A stretch of DNA of 64,000 nt from Streptococcus sp. Marseille-P6264 (GCF_902460355.1 NZ_CABPTO010000004.1:62001-126000), one strand, 5' to 3'. Positions 8,119 through 20,159 are shown, counted from the stretch's first letter. Program-made: numbers and translations. Notes: a model not told the origin generated them from the letters alone.

Positions 8119-8805
8119 TTATTTTTTGGTCAAAGAAAAGCCAAAAGCATGATAGTTAGAGTAATCCATCGGCTGATCAACAGGCCCGGTAAATAAAACA
8201 GATGTGTATTGGCCATTTTCTAGGAGAAAGCCTGCTTCTGCCCTTCCAACGCCACCAAGCCCTGTTATCCCTGGTAGCAAGGCCCGATAATCACCGGAAA
8301 TCAGCTCCCAGCGATAAAGATTTTGGCTAACTTTAACAGCTCTTGCTACAGCTTTGACATCATTCATATCTTCGAAGCTGCCAAAATTGGCTTGCGCACG
8401 CAGGCTACCGTCTGAACTTACGGTCAAGGTTACGGAGTCGGATTGAGGACTGCTTCCTTGCCAGACGCCGACCAAGGCTGCTGGAATAGGGGTGTCCTCT
8501 GTTTGAGAGTCAGCGCCACTCGGCTTTGGTGCGCTTACCTGACTGGAATCAGCTGTACTTGCTTGACTGGAGCTTGGCACTTCCTCCTTAGCAGAAGATG
8601 AAGCTTGGCTTGTTACAACTTGACTGGAGGAAGCTTGACTTGCAGAAGCCTTGGTTGAGCTACTAGTGCTCGTCGTTTGGCTAACCTTGGCACTCGAGGA
8701 AGTCTTTGGTGCTTCAGTTTTTGGTGAACCACAAGCAGCTAGAGACAGAGTTAAAGACAGAAATAAAGAAGAATAAATCCACTTGGATAAGGACAATTTA
8801 GCCAT
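8119..8805 (-). CDS. Ser/Thr-rich lipoprotein of unknown function
   Basis: A 228-residue secreted, membrane-anchored protein. A signal peptide (SKWIYSSLFLSLTLSL) ends in the lipobox LAAC, so the mature protein starts at Cys with a diacylglycerol anchor. A linker of about 75 residues made almost wholly of Ser, Thr, Ala and Gln follows, then a compact C-terminal domain (IPAALVGVWQG to FGFSLTKK) that resembles small extracellular beta-rich domains of streptococcal lipoproteins. The start is set at 8805: the promoter -10 box (8837-8842) would start RNA near 8830, so the in-frame ATG at 8833-8835 would lie at or before the RNA start. Function not recognised. Confidence 0.75.
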   Translation of the reverse strand: MAKLSLSKWIYSSLFLSLTLSLAACGSPKTEAPKTSSSAKVSQTTSTSSSTKASASQASSSQVVTSQASSSAKEEVPSSSQASTADSSQVSAPKPSGADSQTEDTPIPAALVGVWQGSSPQSDSVTLTVSSDGSLRAQANFGSFEDMNDVKAVARAVKVSQNLYRWELISGDYRALLPGITGLGGVGRAEAGFLLENGQYTSVLFTGPVDQPMDYSNYHAFGFSLTKK

Positions 8806-8836
8806 CACAATGACCTCTTTTCTATTCTCTGCCATT

Positions 8837-8888
8837 ATTATAGTCCTTTATATTACAAAAATCAAGAGCTTTTGTAATATTTTGTAAC
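8837..8888 (-). promoter_or_regulatory. Lipoprotein promoter with a triple TTTTGTAA operator
   Basis: TTGATT (8860-8865) and TATAAT (8837-8842) on the minus strand, 17-bp spacer. Three copies of a nine-base box overlie the -35 region: ATTACAAAA (8852-8860), TTTTGTAAT (8870-8878) and TTTTGTAAC (8880-8888). The first two form a perfect inverted repeat and the last two a direct repeat with a 10-bp period. This looks like a regulator site; the regulator is not known. Confidence 0.6.
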
Positions 8889-8948
8889 TTTTTTGAAATA
8901 TTTTGGTAAATCTACTCTCTTAAAACTTTTCCTCTAATAAAGTAGCCG

Positions 8949-9272
8949 CTAAAAAACAAGGCGCAAGAGGGCAACCAAAACGACACCGAAAATAACGGTC
9001 GCGATCAGATTTCGATACTTAAAAGCCACATAAGTCGTCGGAAAAACAGCCAGCAAATCCAGCCATTTGAAGCTAGGGAGATGCCCAGACTGGGCAGTGG
9101 TGACGCTGGACAAAATCAGGGCAAAGATAATAGACACTGGCAAAAATTTTAGAAAGCGCTCAACAATAGGCGGAAGTCCTTTATATTTTACCAAGATAAA
9201 AGGTAGGACCCGTGGAAGCCATGTGACTAGGGCTGAGCAAAGGATAGCCAGCAAAATATACTTACTTATCAT
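8949..9272 (-). CDS. azlD: AzlD family branched-chain amino acid transport protein
   Basis: A 107-residue membrane protein with about four hydrophobic segments, opening MISKYILLAILCSALVTWLPRVLP, the usual AzlD start with the conserved RVLPF. It is the small subunit that works with AzlC in export of branched-chain amino acids or analogues. It overlaps the end of azlC by 11 bp, so the two are translationally coupled. Confidence 0.85.
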   Translation of the reverse strand: MISKYILLAILCSALVTWLPRVLPFILVKYKGLPPIVERFLKFLPVSIIFALILSSVTTAQSGHLPSFKWLDLLAVFPTTYVAFKYRNLIATVIFGVVLVALLRLVF

Positions 9273-9957
9273 CTAAGAACACCCCCACCGTACAGCCTAG
9301 AAGAGTCGCAAAGAGTACCGCCAGTGAATTTTGAATCAAGATTGTCAATGCCAAATAGGAAACCCCAACGACCAACAAAACAGACAGCAGCTTCTTCATG
9401 TCAATCCGCCGGAGCATAATCAGAAACTGAGAAGAAAAAATTCCAATAAACATTGCAACCAAAGCAAAATCTAGACCAAAGCTTTCAGGATTGGGTAAGA
9501 GCCCACCTAGAGCTGTTCCCAGCACCGTTCCAAGGAACCAAGCGCCGTAGCTCAGCAGATTATTTCCATGCATCCACTGTGGCAAAATCACCTTCGAGTG
9601 AATCTGTTCTCCCATCAAAACACCGTAGGACTCATCGGTAAGGAGACTCCCCATCGCAATATTTTGCCCCATGCTGAAGTCTCTAAAAATGCTAGAGGCA
9701 TGTAGCCCTAGCAAGAAAAAACGCAGATTGATCAAAAAGACAGTCAAGGCAATGGCCAAAATTGGAGCACCTTGCGCAATCAAACCTATCATAGCAAACT
9801 GGGCACTGCCTGCATAAACCAAGAGGCTCATCAGGCCCATTTCCAGAGGATTCATATAGGGCGCCGCCATAATGCCACAGGCTAGACCGATTCCGACATA
9901 GCCTAGAGCCGTTGGCACTGCTGCTTGTGCCCCCTGTTTAAATGTCTGTCCGCGCAT
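9262..9957 (-). CDS. azlC: AzlC family branched-chain amino acid exporter
   Basis: A 231-residue membrane protein with several predicted spans. The conserved GYVGIGLACGIMA and GSAQFAMIGL segments mark the AzlC family, the large subunit of the AzlCD exporter (leucine analogue efflux in Bacillus). AAAGGAGAAG lies before ATG, and the gene starts 9 bp after the tsaD stop codon, so it is probably read with tsaB-rimI-tsaD. Confidence 0.87.
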   Translation of the reverse strand: MRGQTFKQGAQAAVPTALGYVGIGLACGIMAAPYMNPLEMGLMSLLVYAGSAQFAMIGLIAQGAPILAIALTVFLINLRFFLLGLHASSIFRDFSMGQNIAMGSLLTDESYGVLMGEQIHSKVILPQWMHGNNLLSYGAWFLGTVLGTALGGLLPNPESFGLDFALVAMFIGIFSSQFLIMLRRIDMKKLLSVLLVVGVSYLALTILIQNSLAVLFATLLGCTVGVFLDDK

Positions 9958-9966
9958 TCTTCTCCT

Positions 9967-10977
9967 TTACTCCATGGTTTCAAAAGCTAGACTTGGCTTA
10001 GCATTCAGATCTAAACTTGCAAAATTTCCCTTGTTCCACTCGCTAACGCTAGCATAAGCAATCATGCCAGCATTGTCACCGCAAAGGCGAAGAGGCGGAA
10101 TGATCACCTTAACATCCTGAATCTCAGCAGCCAAGCGTTCTCTCAGACCTTGATTGGCCGCAACACCGCCCGCCACAACCAGAGTCTTGACTGGATATTT
10201 TTCCAGCGCTTTCTTAGTCTTGGCCATGAGAATATCCATGACCGCTGCCTGAAAGCTTGCTGACAGGTCTTGATTAGACAAGACCTCTCCTTTTTGCTGG
10301 GCATTGTGGTGCAGGTTGATAAAGGCCGACTTGAGGCCGGAAAAAGAAAATTCCAGATTGTCTTCCTTGATCATAGCCCGCGGAAAATCATAAATATCCT
10401 GTCCTTCATGAGCCAGCTGATCAATCTCCCGACCTGCTGGATAGGTCAGGCCCATAACTCGACCGACCTTATCATAGGCTTCACCGACTGCATCATCGCG
10501 GGTCTCCCCCACAATTTTATAATCGCCAGCCTGACTGACATAGACCAGCTCAGTATGGCCGCCACTGACCAAGAGAGCCAGCAAGGGAAATTCCAAGGGC
10601 TCCACGCTCTGGGCTGCCATCAGGTGTCCAGCCATGTGATTGACTGGAATCAAGGGAAGCCCATGAGCCCAGGCAAAAGACTTGGCTGCTGCCAGACCGA
10701 CTAAAAGCGCCCCAACTAGACCAGGACCGTAGGTGACGGCCACCGCTGAGACTTGCTCCTCAGTAATCCCTGCTTCTGCCAAGGCCTCCTCAATGCAAAC
10801 CGTAATGACCTCTACATGATGACGGCTGGCCACTTCTGGTACCACTCCACCAAAACGCTTGTGGCTCTCAATCTGGCTAGCAATGACATTGCTCAAAAGC
10901 TCCGTCTCATTCTTCAGAACCGCCACACTGGTCTCGTCACAAGACGTCTCAAAAGCTAAAATATATCTATCTTTCAT
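9967..10977 (-). CDS. tsaD: tRNA N6-adenosine threonylcarbamoyltransferase
   Basis: TsaD transfers the threonylcarbamoyl group to A37 of ANN-decoding tRNAs (t6A), with TsaB and TsaE in the cytosol. The 336-residue product has the ASKHA fold with [12 protein letters not shown] at the N-terminus, the metal-ligand motif NHMAGH (about 110-115), [10 protein letters not shown], and [10 protein letters not shown] near the C-terminus. It overlaps the end of rimI by 11 bp in the order tsaB-rimI-tsaD. TsaE is not in the window. Confidence 0.97.
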   Translation of the reverse strand: MKDRYILAFETSCDETSVAVLKNETELLSNVIASQIESHKRFGGVVPEVASRHHVEVITVCIEEALAEAGITEEQVSAVAVTYGPGLVGALLVGLAAAKSFAWAHGLPLIPVNHMAGHLMAAQSVEPLEFPLLALLVSGGHTELVYVSQAGDYKIVGETRDDAVGEAYDKVGRVMGLTYPAGREIDQLAHEGQDIYDFPRAMIKEDNLEFSFSGLKSAFINLHHNAQQKGEVLSNQDLSASFQAAVMDILMAKTKKALEKYPVKTLVVAGGVAANQGLRERLAAEIQDVKVIIPPLRLCGDNAGMIAYASVSEWNKGNFASLDLNAKPSLAFETME

Positions 10978-11419
10978 GAATCTCTCTTTTCATAACAATC
11001 GCATCTTCCACCGGCGCATGGTAGTAGGCCTTCCGCCGCGCGATTTCTTCAAATTTTTCTTTTTTGTAAAATAGCAGAGCTGGCTTATTCGACTCCCTCA
11101 CTTCGAGGAAAATTTCTTTGTCTGCTGGCAAAAAGTCGAACAAGGCTGTCGCGATTTTCTGCCCCTGATAGCTAGGCAATACTGCAATCTGCAGAACTTC
11201 TGCTTCAAAGTCTGTCTCCTGCCAGACTAAAAAGCCGACAAGCCGACTCTCATCTGCTGCTAGTGCACAACTGTTCACATCCGAACGCAGGACCTCTGCC
11301 AATTGCCCCACAGTCCAAGGGCTGACCTCATAGACTGCAAGTAAGAGCTGTTCCAGCTCTTCTGCGAGAGCTACCGCGTCCACATCCGAGCTGTCGCTCC
11401 ATTTTCTCATCTCAATCAT
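10967..11419 (-). CDS. rimI: Ribosomal-protein-alanine N-acetyltransferase (RimI)
   Basis: A 150-residue GNAT acetyltransferase. The acetyl-CoA loop is seen in [15 protein letters not shown] and the C-terminal [31 protein letters not shown] segment is typical of RimI, which acetylates the N-terminal alanine of ribosomal protein S18. The start is the ATG that overlaps the tsaB stop codon (ATGA); a longer frame into tsaB lacks a better site. Placement between tsaB and tsaD is the normal Firmicute arrangement. Confidence 0.9.
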   Translation of the reverse strand: MIEMRKWSDSSDVDAVALAEELEQLLLAVYEVSPWTVGQLAEVLRSDVNSCALAADESRLVGFLVWQETDFEAEVLQIAVLPSYQGQKIATALFDFLPADKEIFLEVRESNKPALLFYKKEKFEEIARRKAYYHAPVEDAIVMKREIHER

Positions 11420-12102
11420 AGGCGCTGAATGTAAGAATCGCTGGATTCCTGATGGGTCTTGAGCCAATTTTCCTCAGCCTCTACCCGCTTGAGATAGTTT
11501 GGAACAAAGTCATGAATGGACTGGGCTGGCAGGTCTAAACCGAGACAACCAATAGCTGCTGCGTCTGGTAAAGTCGGCTGAATGGCAGCTTGAGGAAGAG
11601 CCTCTTCAATCTGCTCCGCAAAAGCTACCGTCTCTCCGACAAAGGTGACTGGCTGGTTAGCAGCGCCAGCTATATCCAAAACCTCTGCCAAAGGCAGATG
11701 AGCTTCCGGTCGCACAACCTGACCAGACTGGTAAAAGCCAGCATAGACATTATTGCGGCGGGCATCCATGACAGGAATGATCAAGCCCTCCACCTGCTCT
11801 GGAATCAGAGCCTGCAGACTAGACACACCGACCAGCTCAATCTTGAGGGTATGCGCTAGGGTCTTGGCTGTCGCCACCGCAATTCTCAGACCTGTGTAGC
11901 TACCCGGCCCCTGCGCCACCGCGATCCGATCCAAATCCGTCGGTTTCATATCCAGACTATTCATCAGAAAATCAATAGCCGGCATAAGGGTAATGCTATG
12001 ATTTTTCTTGATATTGAGCGTCACCTGCCCCAAGGTCTCCTTATTCTCTAAAATCGCTAGAGACAGAGCCTTATTTGACGTATCCATCGCTAAAATTTTC
12101 AT
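11416..12102 (-). CDS. tsaB: tRNA threonylcarbamoyladenosine biosynthesis protein TsaB
   Basis: TsaB, 228 residues, is the non-catalytic ASKHA-fold partner of TsaD in t6A synthesis. It opens MKILAMDTSNKALSLAIL and has GPGSYTGLRIAVATAKTLA, the family signature, followed by the SSLQAL helix. It is the first gene of the tsaB-rimI-tsaD-azlCD row. GGAAGAGAATA precedes ATG; a TATAAT-like box lies about 30 bp upstream but no good -35 was found. Confidence 0.95.
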   Translation of the reverse strand: MKILAMDTSNKALSLAILENKETLGQVTLNIKKNHSITLMPAIDFLMNSLDMKPTDLDRIAVAQGPGSYTGLRIAVATAKTLAHTLKIELVGVSSLQALIPEQVEGLIIPVMDARRNNVYAGFYQSGQVVRPEAHLPLAEVLDIAGAANQPVTFVGETVAFAEQIEEALPQAAIQPTLPDAAAIGCLGLDLPAQSIHDFVPNYLKRVEAEENWLKTHQESSDSYIQRL

Positions 12103-12243
12103 TATTCTCTTCCTTACTCGAGTGTTTGCTTCTTATTATACTACAAAAGTGACCACAAGGGTAGAGAAGCAGTCATTTGACTACCCAGATTTCCTCTTAA
12201 AAGCTTTTCTGAAAATCTCCACAATATTTTCTCGGCTATGTCT

Positions 12244-12272
12244 TTTACTAAAAGCTGGTTTTATGATATAAT
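12244..12272 (+). promoter_or_regulatory. rpoY-rnjA promoter
   Basis: Extended -10 TGATATAAT (TATAAT at 12267-12272) with TTTACT at 12244-12249, 17-bp spacer. The leader to rpoY is about 110 bases. Confidence 0.75.
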
Positions 12273-12331
12273 TGGTTAGAATTATATCGAATCAAGGTCA
12301 ATCTACTACTCATAAAACTGAATAAAAGAAA

Positions 12332-12347
12332 ACAGCTGATTAGCTGT
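12332..12347 (+). promoter_or_regulatory. Leader hairpin of rpoY-rnjA
   Basis: ACAGCT-GATT-AGCTGT, a perfect 6-bp stem with GATT loop followed by CGTTTTC, midway between the promoter and rpoY. It may be a weak attenuator or an RNase processing or feedback site, since rnjA encodes an RNase. Inference. Confidence 0.45.
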
Positions 12348-12388
12348 CGTTTTCTGTAGCTTGATCATGAAAAATGGAAGGAAACAAA

Positions 12389-12619
12389 ATGATTTACAAA
12401 GTTTTTTATCAAGAAACAAAAGAACGCAGCCCACGCCGTGAACAAACACGCGCCCTTTACTTAGATATAGAAGCAACCGATGAATTAGAAGGCCGCATCA
12501 AAGCCCGCAAATTGGTCGAAGAAAAGACTCCTTACAATATCGAATTTATCGAGCTCTTGTCTGACAAACATTTGGAATACGAAAAAGAGTCAGGCGCCTT
12601 CGAATTAACGGAGTTGTAA
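12389..12619 (+). CDS. rpoY: RNA polymerase epsilon subunit
   Basis: RpoY (formerly YkzG, DUF1447) is a small accessory subunit of Firmicute RNA polymerase. The 76-residue product opens [18 protein letters not shown] and has the conserved ALYLDIEA and [10 protein letters not shown] segments. The start is at 12389 because GGAAGGAAAC lies just upstream; the frame extends 15 bases further without a ribosome site. It ends 3 bp before rnjA, the usual coupled pair. Confidence 0.93.
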   Translation: MIYKVFYQETKERSPRREQTRALYLDIEATDELEGRIKARKLVEEKTPYNIEFIELLSDKHLEYEKESGAFELTEL

Positions 12620-12622
12620 CCT

Positions 12623-14305
12623 ATGGCATATAACTTAAAGAAAGAAGAAGTTGGTGTTTTCGCCATCGGCGGTCTGGGCGAAATCGGTAAAAATACCTAC
12701 GGAATTGAGTATCAAGATGAGATTATCATCGTCGATGCTGGGATTAAATTTCCCGAAGACGACCTCTTGGGTATCGACTATGTTATTCCCGACTACTCTT
12801 ATATCGTAGAAAATATTGATCGCGTGAAAGCCGTCCTCATCACCCACGGGCACGAGGACCATATCGGCGGTATTCCTTTCCTGCTCAAGCAAGCCAATGT
12901 TCCCATCTATGCTGGTCCTTTGGCTCTGGCTCTCATTCGGGGCAAGCTAGAAGAGCATGGACTTTTGCGTGATGCCAAGCTCTATGAAATCAATCAAAAC
13001 ACAGAGTTGACCTTTAAAAATCTAAAGGCTACCTTCTTCCGCACAACCCACTCTATTCCAGAGCCCTTGGGGATTGTCATTCATACGCCGCAAGGTAAGA
13101 TTGTCTGTACCGGTGACTTCAAGTTTGACTTTACACCAGTCGGTGAGCCAGCAGACCTGCACCGTATGGCCGCTCTGGGCGAGGAAGGTGTGCTCTGTCT
13201 CCTATCCGACTCGACCAATGCTGAAGTTCCGACCTTTACTAATTCCGAAAAAGTAGTTGGACAGTCTATTTTGAAGATTATCGAAGGCATTCATGGACGG
13301 ATTATTTTCGCCTCCTTTGCCTCAAACATCTTCCGGCTCCAGCAGGCTGCTGAGGCTGCTGTCAAGACCGGTCGCAAGATTGCCGTCTTTGGCCGCTCTA
13401 TGGAAAAGGCCATTGTAAACGGGATTGAGCTAGGCTACATCAAGGTTCCCAAAGATACCTTCATCGAGCCAAACGAGCTCAAAGACTATCCAGCTGGCGA
13501 AGTGCTGATTATGTGTACTGGAAGTCAGGGTGAGCCTATGGCAGCCCTGTCTCGGATTGCCAATGGTACCCACCGTCAGGTGCAGTTGCAACCTGGAGAT
13601 ACAGTCATCTTCTCATCCAGCCCTATCCCTGGTAATACGACCAGCGTTAACAAGCTGATTAACATCATTTCTGAAGCTGGTGTAGAAGTCATTCACGGTA
13701 AGATTAACAACATCCACACCTCTGGACACGGTGGCCAGCAAGAGCAAAAGCTCATGCTTCGCTTGATTAAGCCTAAATATTTCATGCCAGTTCATGGTGA
13801 ATACCGCATGCAGAAAATCCATGCAGGCCTGGCCGTTGATACTGGAGTGCCAAAAGATAATATCTTCATCATGAGCAATGGTGACGTGCTGGCTCTAACA
13901 GCTGACTCAGCTCGTATTGCTGGCAGCTTCAACGCTCAAGATATCTATGTCGATGGGAACCGCATCGGGGAAATCGGTGCTGCTGTTCTGCGCGACCGGA
14001 AAGACTTATCAGAAGACGGTGTTGTCCTTGCTGTTGCGACAGTTGACTTTGAGTCCCAGATGATTTTGGCCGGTCCAGATATTCTCAGCCGTGGCTTTAT
14101 CTACATGCGTGAATCAGGTGACCTCATCCGCCAAAGCCAGCGCATCCTCTTCAATGCCATTCGCATTGCCCTTAAGAATAAAGATGCCAGCGTCCAATCT
14201 GTCAGCGGCGCTATCGTCAACGCCTTGCGTCCTTTCCTCTACGAAAGTACCGAGCGCGAACCTATTATCATTCCGATGGTGCTTACACCAGACGAAGACA
14301 ACTAA
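12623..14305 (+). CDS. rnjA: Ribonuclease J1
   Basis: RNase J1 is a 5'-to-3' exonuclease and endonuclease for mRNA decay and rRNA maturation. The 560-residue product has the metallo-beta-lactamase/beta-CASP fold: the zinc motif HGHEDHIGG (about 74-82), [11 protein letters not shown], the beta-CASP segment, and [11 protein letters not shown] with PVHGEYRM. The C-terminal domain is present, so length matches RNase J. It starts 3 bp after rpoY. A strong terminator follows. Confidence 0.97.
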   Translation: MAYNLKKEEVGVFAIGGLGEIGKNTYGIEYQDEIIIVDAGIKFPEDDLLGIDYVIPDYSYIVENIDRVKAVLITHGHEDHIGGIPFLLKQANVPIYAGPLALALIRGKLEEHGLLRDAKLYEINQNTELTFKNLKATFFRTTHSIPEPLGIVIHTPQGKIVCTGDFKFDFTPVGEPADLHRMAALGEEGVLCLLSDSTNAEVPTFTNSEKVVGQSILKIIEGIHGRIIFASFASNIFRLQQAAEAAVKTGRKIAVFGRSMEKAIVNGIELGYIKVPKDTFIEPNELKDYPAGEVLIMCTGSQGEPMAALSRIANGTHRQVQLQPGDTVIFSSSPIPGNTTSVNKLINIISEAGVEVIHGKINNIHTSGHGGQQEQKLMLRLIKPKYFMPVHGEYRMQKIHAGLAVDTGVPKDNIFIMSNGDVLALTADSARIAGSFNAQDIYVDGNRIGEIGAAVLRDRKDLSEDGVVLAVATVDFESQMILAGPDILSRGFIYMRESGDLIRQSQRILFNAIRIALKNKDASVQSVSGAIVNALRPFLYESTEREPIIIPMVLTPDEDN

Positions 14306-14310
14306 AAAAA

Positions 14311-14337
14311 TAAGCTTTGCTAGACTAGCAAAGCTTA
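14311..14337. terminator. Bidirectional terminator after rnjA
   Basis: 12-bp stem TAAGCTTTGCTA / TAGCAAAGCTTA around GAC, with A7 before and TTTTTT after. It serves rnjA and the convergent GNAT gene. Confidence 0.92.
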
Positions 14338-14393
14338 TTTTTTGTAAACTTTAATGGTAATTGGCAATTGACTTCTATCTACTTGAGAGTAGC

Positions 14394-14795
14394 TCACTTT
14401 AACCACTTGATGAAATGATATTTGGTCACACCTTTTTGAGGCACATCTTCCAGACTGGCGTAGATTTCATATCCTTGCTTGATGTAAAAATCCCTGGCCT
14501 GATAAGATTTGGTGGACAAGGTGATGCTGCTGACTCCCGCTTTCTCAGCCTTTTCTTCTTCTGCCAGCAGACTAGCTCCCAATCCCTTTTTCTGGTGTTC
14601 CTTATCTACCACTAAGGCCTTGATATGGATGTTTTCCAACACCTGCTGGGCATGGAGCAAGGCGATCAAGTTTCCTTCCTCTTCCCGTATCAGATAATAA
14701 TCCTTGGGCTCAAGTTCTTCAAGCCTAGCCGGCCCAAAAGAAGCCTCATATTGCTCCTTGAAAACTTGCTTGATAAAGTCATGAAATTCTGTCAT
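14394..14795 (-). CDS. GNAT family N-acetyltransferase
   Basis: A 133-residue single-domain GNAT protein. The acetyl-CoA binding loop is HQKKGLGASLLAEEE (about 63-77), with the preceding strand IKALVVDKE and the late strand QARDFYIKQGYEI. The substrate is not identifiable. It has a weak ribosome site (AGGAGCAAG) and lies behind the dnaJ terminator. Confidence 0.85.
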   Translation of the reverse strand: MTEFHDFIKQVFKEQYEASFGPARLEELEPKDYYLIREEEGNLIALLHAQQVLENIHIKALVVDKEHQKKGLGASLLAEEEKAEKAGVSSITLSTKSYQARDFYIKQGYEIYASLEDVPQKGVTKYHFIKWLK

Positions 14796-14811
14796 TTCTT
14801 GCTCCTAACGA

Positions 14812-14839
14812 AAAAGCAGAATAATAACTCTGCTTTTTC
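14812..14839 (-). terminator. Terminator after dnaJ
   Basis: AAAAAGCAGA / TCTGCTTTTT with an 8-base loop, 5 bp past the dnaJ stop codon; U-run on the minus strand. Confidence 0.88.
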
Positions 14840-14844
14840 CTTCT

Positions 14845-15978
14845 TTATTCCCCTTCAAAGACATCTTTCATCTTATCAAAGAAGCCTTTCTTTTTAGGGC
14901 TCACTGTGATGTCTCCAGCCGCCGCAAAATCCTTAAGAGCCGCCTTTTGACGATCATTGAGTCCTGTCGGCGTTACGACATTGACAGTGACATATTGGTC
15001 ACCGACACTTCCATCGCGTAGATTTGGTGCTCCTTTACCACGCAGGCGGAAACGTTTGCCAGTCTGAGTTCCTTCTGGGATTGTCAATTCAACATTTCCA
15101 TGGACAGTCGGAATTTCCACACTGTCACCCAGAGCTGCTTGCACAAAGTTGAGGTTGAGCTTGTAGTAAATGGTAGAACCGTCTCGCTCAAATTTATCGC
15201 TTGGCTCAACGTTCACCACTACATACAAGTCACCGTAAGGACCGCCATTAAAGCCTGCCTCACCTTGACCCGCCAAGCGAACTCGTTGACCTGTTTCCAC
15301 ACCAGCAGGGATTTTTACATGAACGCTATGCGCTTGCTTTTCATGTCCTGTTCCATGGCAAGTTTCACATGGACTTTTGATTTCTTGTCCGCGACCATGA
15401 CAGACATCACAAGTCACTTGTCGACGCATCATGCCCAGCGGTGTCTGAGTATCAACATTGATGACACCAGAACCATGACAGCGGCCACAAGTTACCGGGC
15501 TAGTTCCTGGCTTAGCACCTGAACCATGACAAGTCCGACAGCTAGCTTCACGATTGTATTTAACTTCTTTTTCTGTACCGAAAACAGCCTCTTCAAAGCG
15601 GAGATTTACCCGATACTGGAGATCGTCTCCTTGACGCGGAGCGTTTGGATTACGAGTCGCACCACCGCCAAAGAAGCTAGAAAAGATATCTTCGAAGCCA
15701 CCAAAACCAGAGCCATCAAAGCCTCCGAAGCCGCCTGCACCGCCGCCAAAGCCACCATTGGCACCCGCCGCGCCATATTGGTCATAGGCAGCCCGCTTTT
15801 GCTCATCGCTCAGCGTTTCATAAGCCTCCTGGACTTCCTTATATTTATCTTCCGCCCCAGGCTCCTTATTAATATCTGGGTGATATTTTTTAGATAATTT
15901 CCGATAGGCTCTCTTAATCTCATCCTGAGAAGCATTCTTAGAGACACCTAAACGATCATAAAATTCAGTATTGTTCAT
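14845..15978 (-). CDS. dnaJ: Chaperone DnaJ
   Basis: DnaJ, 377 residues, stimulates DnaK ATPase and delivers substrates. The J domain (5-70) carries HPD at 33-35, followed by a Gly/Phe-rich stretch (about 75-105), four zinc repeats ([32 protein letters not shown]) and the C-terminal substrate-binding domains. It is last in the hrcA-grpE-dnaK-dnaJ row but separated from dnaK by 334 bp holding hairpins, so its level is probably lowered or processed relative to dnaK. The terminator is at 14812-14839. Confidence 0.97.
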   Translation of the reverse strand: MNNTEFYDRLGVSKNASQDEIKRAYRKLSKKYHPDINKEPGAEDKYKEVQEAYETLSDEQKRAAYDQYGAAGANGGFGGGAGGFGGFDGSGFGGFEDIFSSFFGGGATRNPNAPRQGDDLQYRVNLRFEEAVFGTEKEVKYNREASCRTCHGSGAKPGTSPVTCGRCHGSGVINVDTQTPLGMMRRQVTCDVCHGRGQEIKSPCETCHGTGHEKQAHSVHVKIPAGVETGQRVRLAGQGEAGFNGGPYGDLYVVVNVEPSDKFERDGSTIYYKLNLNFVQAALGDSVEIPTVHGNVELTIPEGTQTGKRFRLRGKGAPNLRDGSVGDQYVTVNVVTPTGLNDRQKAALKDFAAAGDITVSPKKKGFFDKMKDVFEGE

Positions 15979-16151
15979 TTAAGATACCAAGACCGTAAAA
16001 TTCGACTGAAAAATAGGAAATCAGGCGACGGAGCGATGCTCCCAGACTGATTTCTCTTTTTTCCTAGAATTTAAGTCGGGTTCAGTTCCTTTCTAACTTA
16101 GTTTAAAGAAGAACCAAAAATTTGCATTCTAACTCTTTTCTTACCGAAAAA

Positions 16152-16174
16152 CAGAGGCTGGGTTGCAACCTCTG
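16152..16174 (-). terminator. Terminator-like hairpin between dnaK and dnaJ
   Basis: 9-bp stem CAGAGGCTG / CAACCTCTG (one G-U) with GGTTG loop, followed on the minus strand by GTTTTTCGG. It would stop part of the dnaK transcript before dnaJ. Confidence 0.65.
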
Positions 16175-16196
16175 GATTTCTTCTTATTGTTACGAC

Positions 16197-16233
16197 GTTC
16201 AAAAACAAAGTCGATTATACTTTGTTTTTGAAC
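16197..16233. repeat. 15-bp perfect foldback
   Basis: GTTCAAAAACAAAGT and its exact complement ACTTTGTTTTTGAAC with a 7-base loop, lying 80 bp after the dnaK stop codon. A T-rich arm on either strand makes it a possible terminator or 3'-end stabiliser. Confidence 0.7.
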
Positions 16234-16312
16234 TAGTAAGGCGTTTAAGCAAGTCGCCATAGCGATTGCCGTAGAATGACAATCACTTTAGTGATTCGTC
16301 ATTCTTAACGAA

Positions 16313-18484
<2,172 letters not shown>

Positions 18485-19030
18485 CTAGTTATACACTACC
18501 ACCATTGCTGGTCTTAGGATGCGGTCATGGAGTTTGTAGCCTTTTTGGAAGACTTGGGCAATGGTATCTGCTGGATGTTCGTCGTCTGCTGGAACGGTTT
18601 GGATGGCCATGTGATAGTTATGGTCAAATGATCCGTCAGCTGCGATTTCCTCAATTCCTTCTTCTTTAAGGGCATGAACCAAGCTTTCTTGTACCATTTC
18701 CAGACCTTTTTTAACATCATCTGTCAAACCTTCAACGGCAAGCGCACGCTCAAGGTTATCCAAAGAAGGGAGAATCGCTTTTGCCAAATCTTGGCTACGA
18801 TAGCGTTGCAAGAGTTGGCGCTCTTCATTCGCACGACGTTGGATATTTTGCATTTCTGCATGAGCGCGAAGGTATTTATTTTCAAAGTCTTCTGCACGCT
18901 CATTGGCTAGTTCTAGTTCTGATTTTTCAGGAGTAGTTTCATCAGCTTCTTCAGCGGTTTCTACAGCCTCTTCAGCAGTTTCTACCACTTCCTCTTCTTT
19001 TACTTCTTCGTTTTTTATTTCCTCAGACAT
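18485..19030 (-). CDS. grpE: Nucleotide exchange factor GrpE
   Basis: GrpE, 181 residues, releases ADP from DnaK. A Glu-rich N-terminus ([17 protein letters not shown]) leads into the long dimeric helix ([20 protein letters not shown]) and the beta domain ending with [10 protein letters not shown]. The start at 19030 is set by AAAGGAGG 6 nt upstream; the frame continues 14 residues further without support. It lies 38 bp after hrcA. Confidence 0.96.
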   Translation of the reverse strand: MSEEIKNEEVKEEEVVETAEEAVETAEEADETTPEKSELELANERAEDFENKYLRAHAEMQNIQRRANEERQLLQRYRSQDLAKAILPSLDNLERALAVEGLTDDVKKGLEMVQESLVHALKEEGIEEIAADGSFDHNYHMAIQTVPADDEHPADTIAQVFQKGYKLHDRILRPAMVVVYN

Positions 19031-19068
19031 TTTTCGCCTCCTTTTTAGGAATTTATGTAATTTCATGT

Positions 19069-20103
19069 TCAACTCACCTCATAATGATTACTACTCAAAT
19101 ATCGGTAGAAATCGATGAGTTTCATAGTTAGGACTCGATTGACAACATTGAGTTGACTAACCACCTTTTGGTAATCCAGATTGACTGGACCAACCACTGC
19201 CAGCATACCAAAGCCCCGATAGGGAATCAGGAATTTGCTGGAAATCAAGGTTAGATTAGCCAGACAGTCCTCTTGGCTAGCTGCGACTCGGACATTTTGC
19301 ATTTGATCCTCGGCTAAGCTGTCACGGATTTCAAAGGCGACCTTCTGCCGATCATCAAAGAACTGATAGACCTCAAGATCCGCAAAACGTAACAACTGGA
19401 CCTTACCAGCTACAGCTACTTTTTCCGAAAACATCTGAGCAAAAATATGCTCAAAGAGATCGAGAACATTGTCCGTCGTCGTAAAGTAACGCTGGATAAT
19501 CTGCGGGATCTCCGTCCGAATCTTATAGTGAATATCTAAGACCGTCTGTCCCAGAAAGCGCTCCTGAATCATATCCCTCAAGCGCAGTAGGTCTTCCTGG
19601 AGAAAATTCCTAGGAATCATGAACTGACTGGTCAGGGTATTGGACTCATCCAGAGTAAAGACCGCTAAGGCTGCATGCTGACTGAGAACCACGATATCAA
19701 AAGCTGTCAGTCGCTGCCGACTAGGCTCGACATCCAGAGCTACAACCGTGCAATCACTCAACTCTGCCAAGACATCTGCCGCCCGCTGTAGGATATCCTC
19801 CAGCTTGAAAAACTCTTGATCGAAGGCCTTGACGACCTCGTAGAGCTCATTTTCCGCCAACTGATCAAAGGACAAGGAATGCCGGACGAAATACTGGAAA
19901 CCAGCGACACTGGGCTTGCGGCCACTCGATGTATGGGCCTTTTCCAGCAGTCCTTCCTTTTCCAAGGCTGCCATGTCATTACGGATGGTGGCACTCGAAG
20001 ACTGGATAGACTCTTGCAAGGCTTTAGAACCTACAGGCTCCTGCGTCTTGGTAAAGATATCAATGATTAGATTTAAAATCTCATTTTGGCGTTCTGTTAC
20101 CAA
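19069..20103 (-). CDS. hrcA: Heat-inducible transcription repressor HrcA
   Basis: HrcA represses class I heat-shock genes by binding CIRCE. The 344-residue product begins with TTG ([17 protein letters not shown]), chosen because AGGTGAGG lies just upstream and the family starts there; a GTG three codons earlier has no room for a ribosome site. The winged HTH is [20 protein letters not shown] (about 37-56) and the GAF-like domain follows. Its promoter is flanked by two CIRCE operators, so it controls itself and grpE-dnaK-dnaJ. Confidence 0.95.
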   Translation of the reverse strand: MVTERQNEILNLIIDIFTKTQEPVGSKALQESIQSSSATIRNDMAALEKEGLLEKAHTSSGRKPSVAGFQYFVRHSLSFDQLAENELYEVVKAFDQEFFKLEDILQRAADVLAELSDCTVVALDVEPSRQRLTAFDIVVLSQHAALAVFTLDESNTLTSQFMIPRNFLQEDLLRLRDMIQERFLGQTVLDIHYKIRTEIPQIIQRYFTTTDNVLDLFEHIFAQMFSEKVAVAGKVQLLRFADLEVYQFFDDRQKVAFEIRDSLAEDQMQNVRVAASQEDCLANLTLISSKFLIPYRGFGMLAVVGPVNLDYQKVVSQLNVVNRVLTMKLIDFYRYLSSNHYEVS

Positions 20104-20159
20104 GGACCTCACCTCTCTTTAGAAAATTCCAGCCACTGGCGAGATTTTATTTTTTATAT

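Larger units (their letters stand above)
15979..16312. repeat. dnaK-dnaJ spacer filled with inverted repeats
   Basis: A 334-bp stretch without a gene. Besides the elements listed separately (16152-16174 and 16197-16233) it holds GAAATCAG / CTGATTTC (16017-16024 with 16047-16054), GGCG / CGCC near 16240-16257, and an imperfect stem GAATGAC..ATCACT / AGTGAT..GTCATTC (about 16274-16304) right after the dnaK stop codon. Several folds in a row suggest transcription attenuation or mRNA processing between dnaK and dnaJ. Confidence 0.65.
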
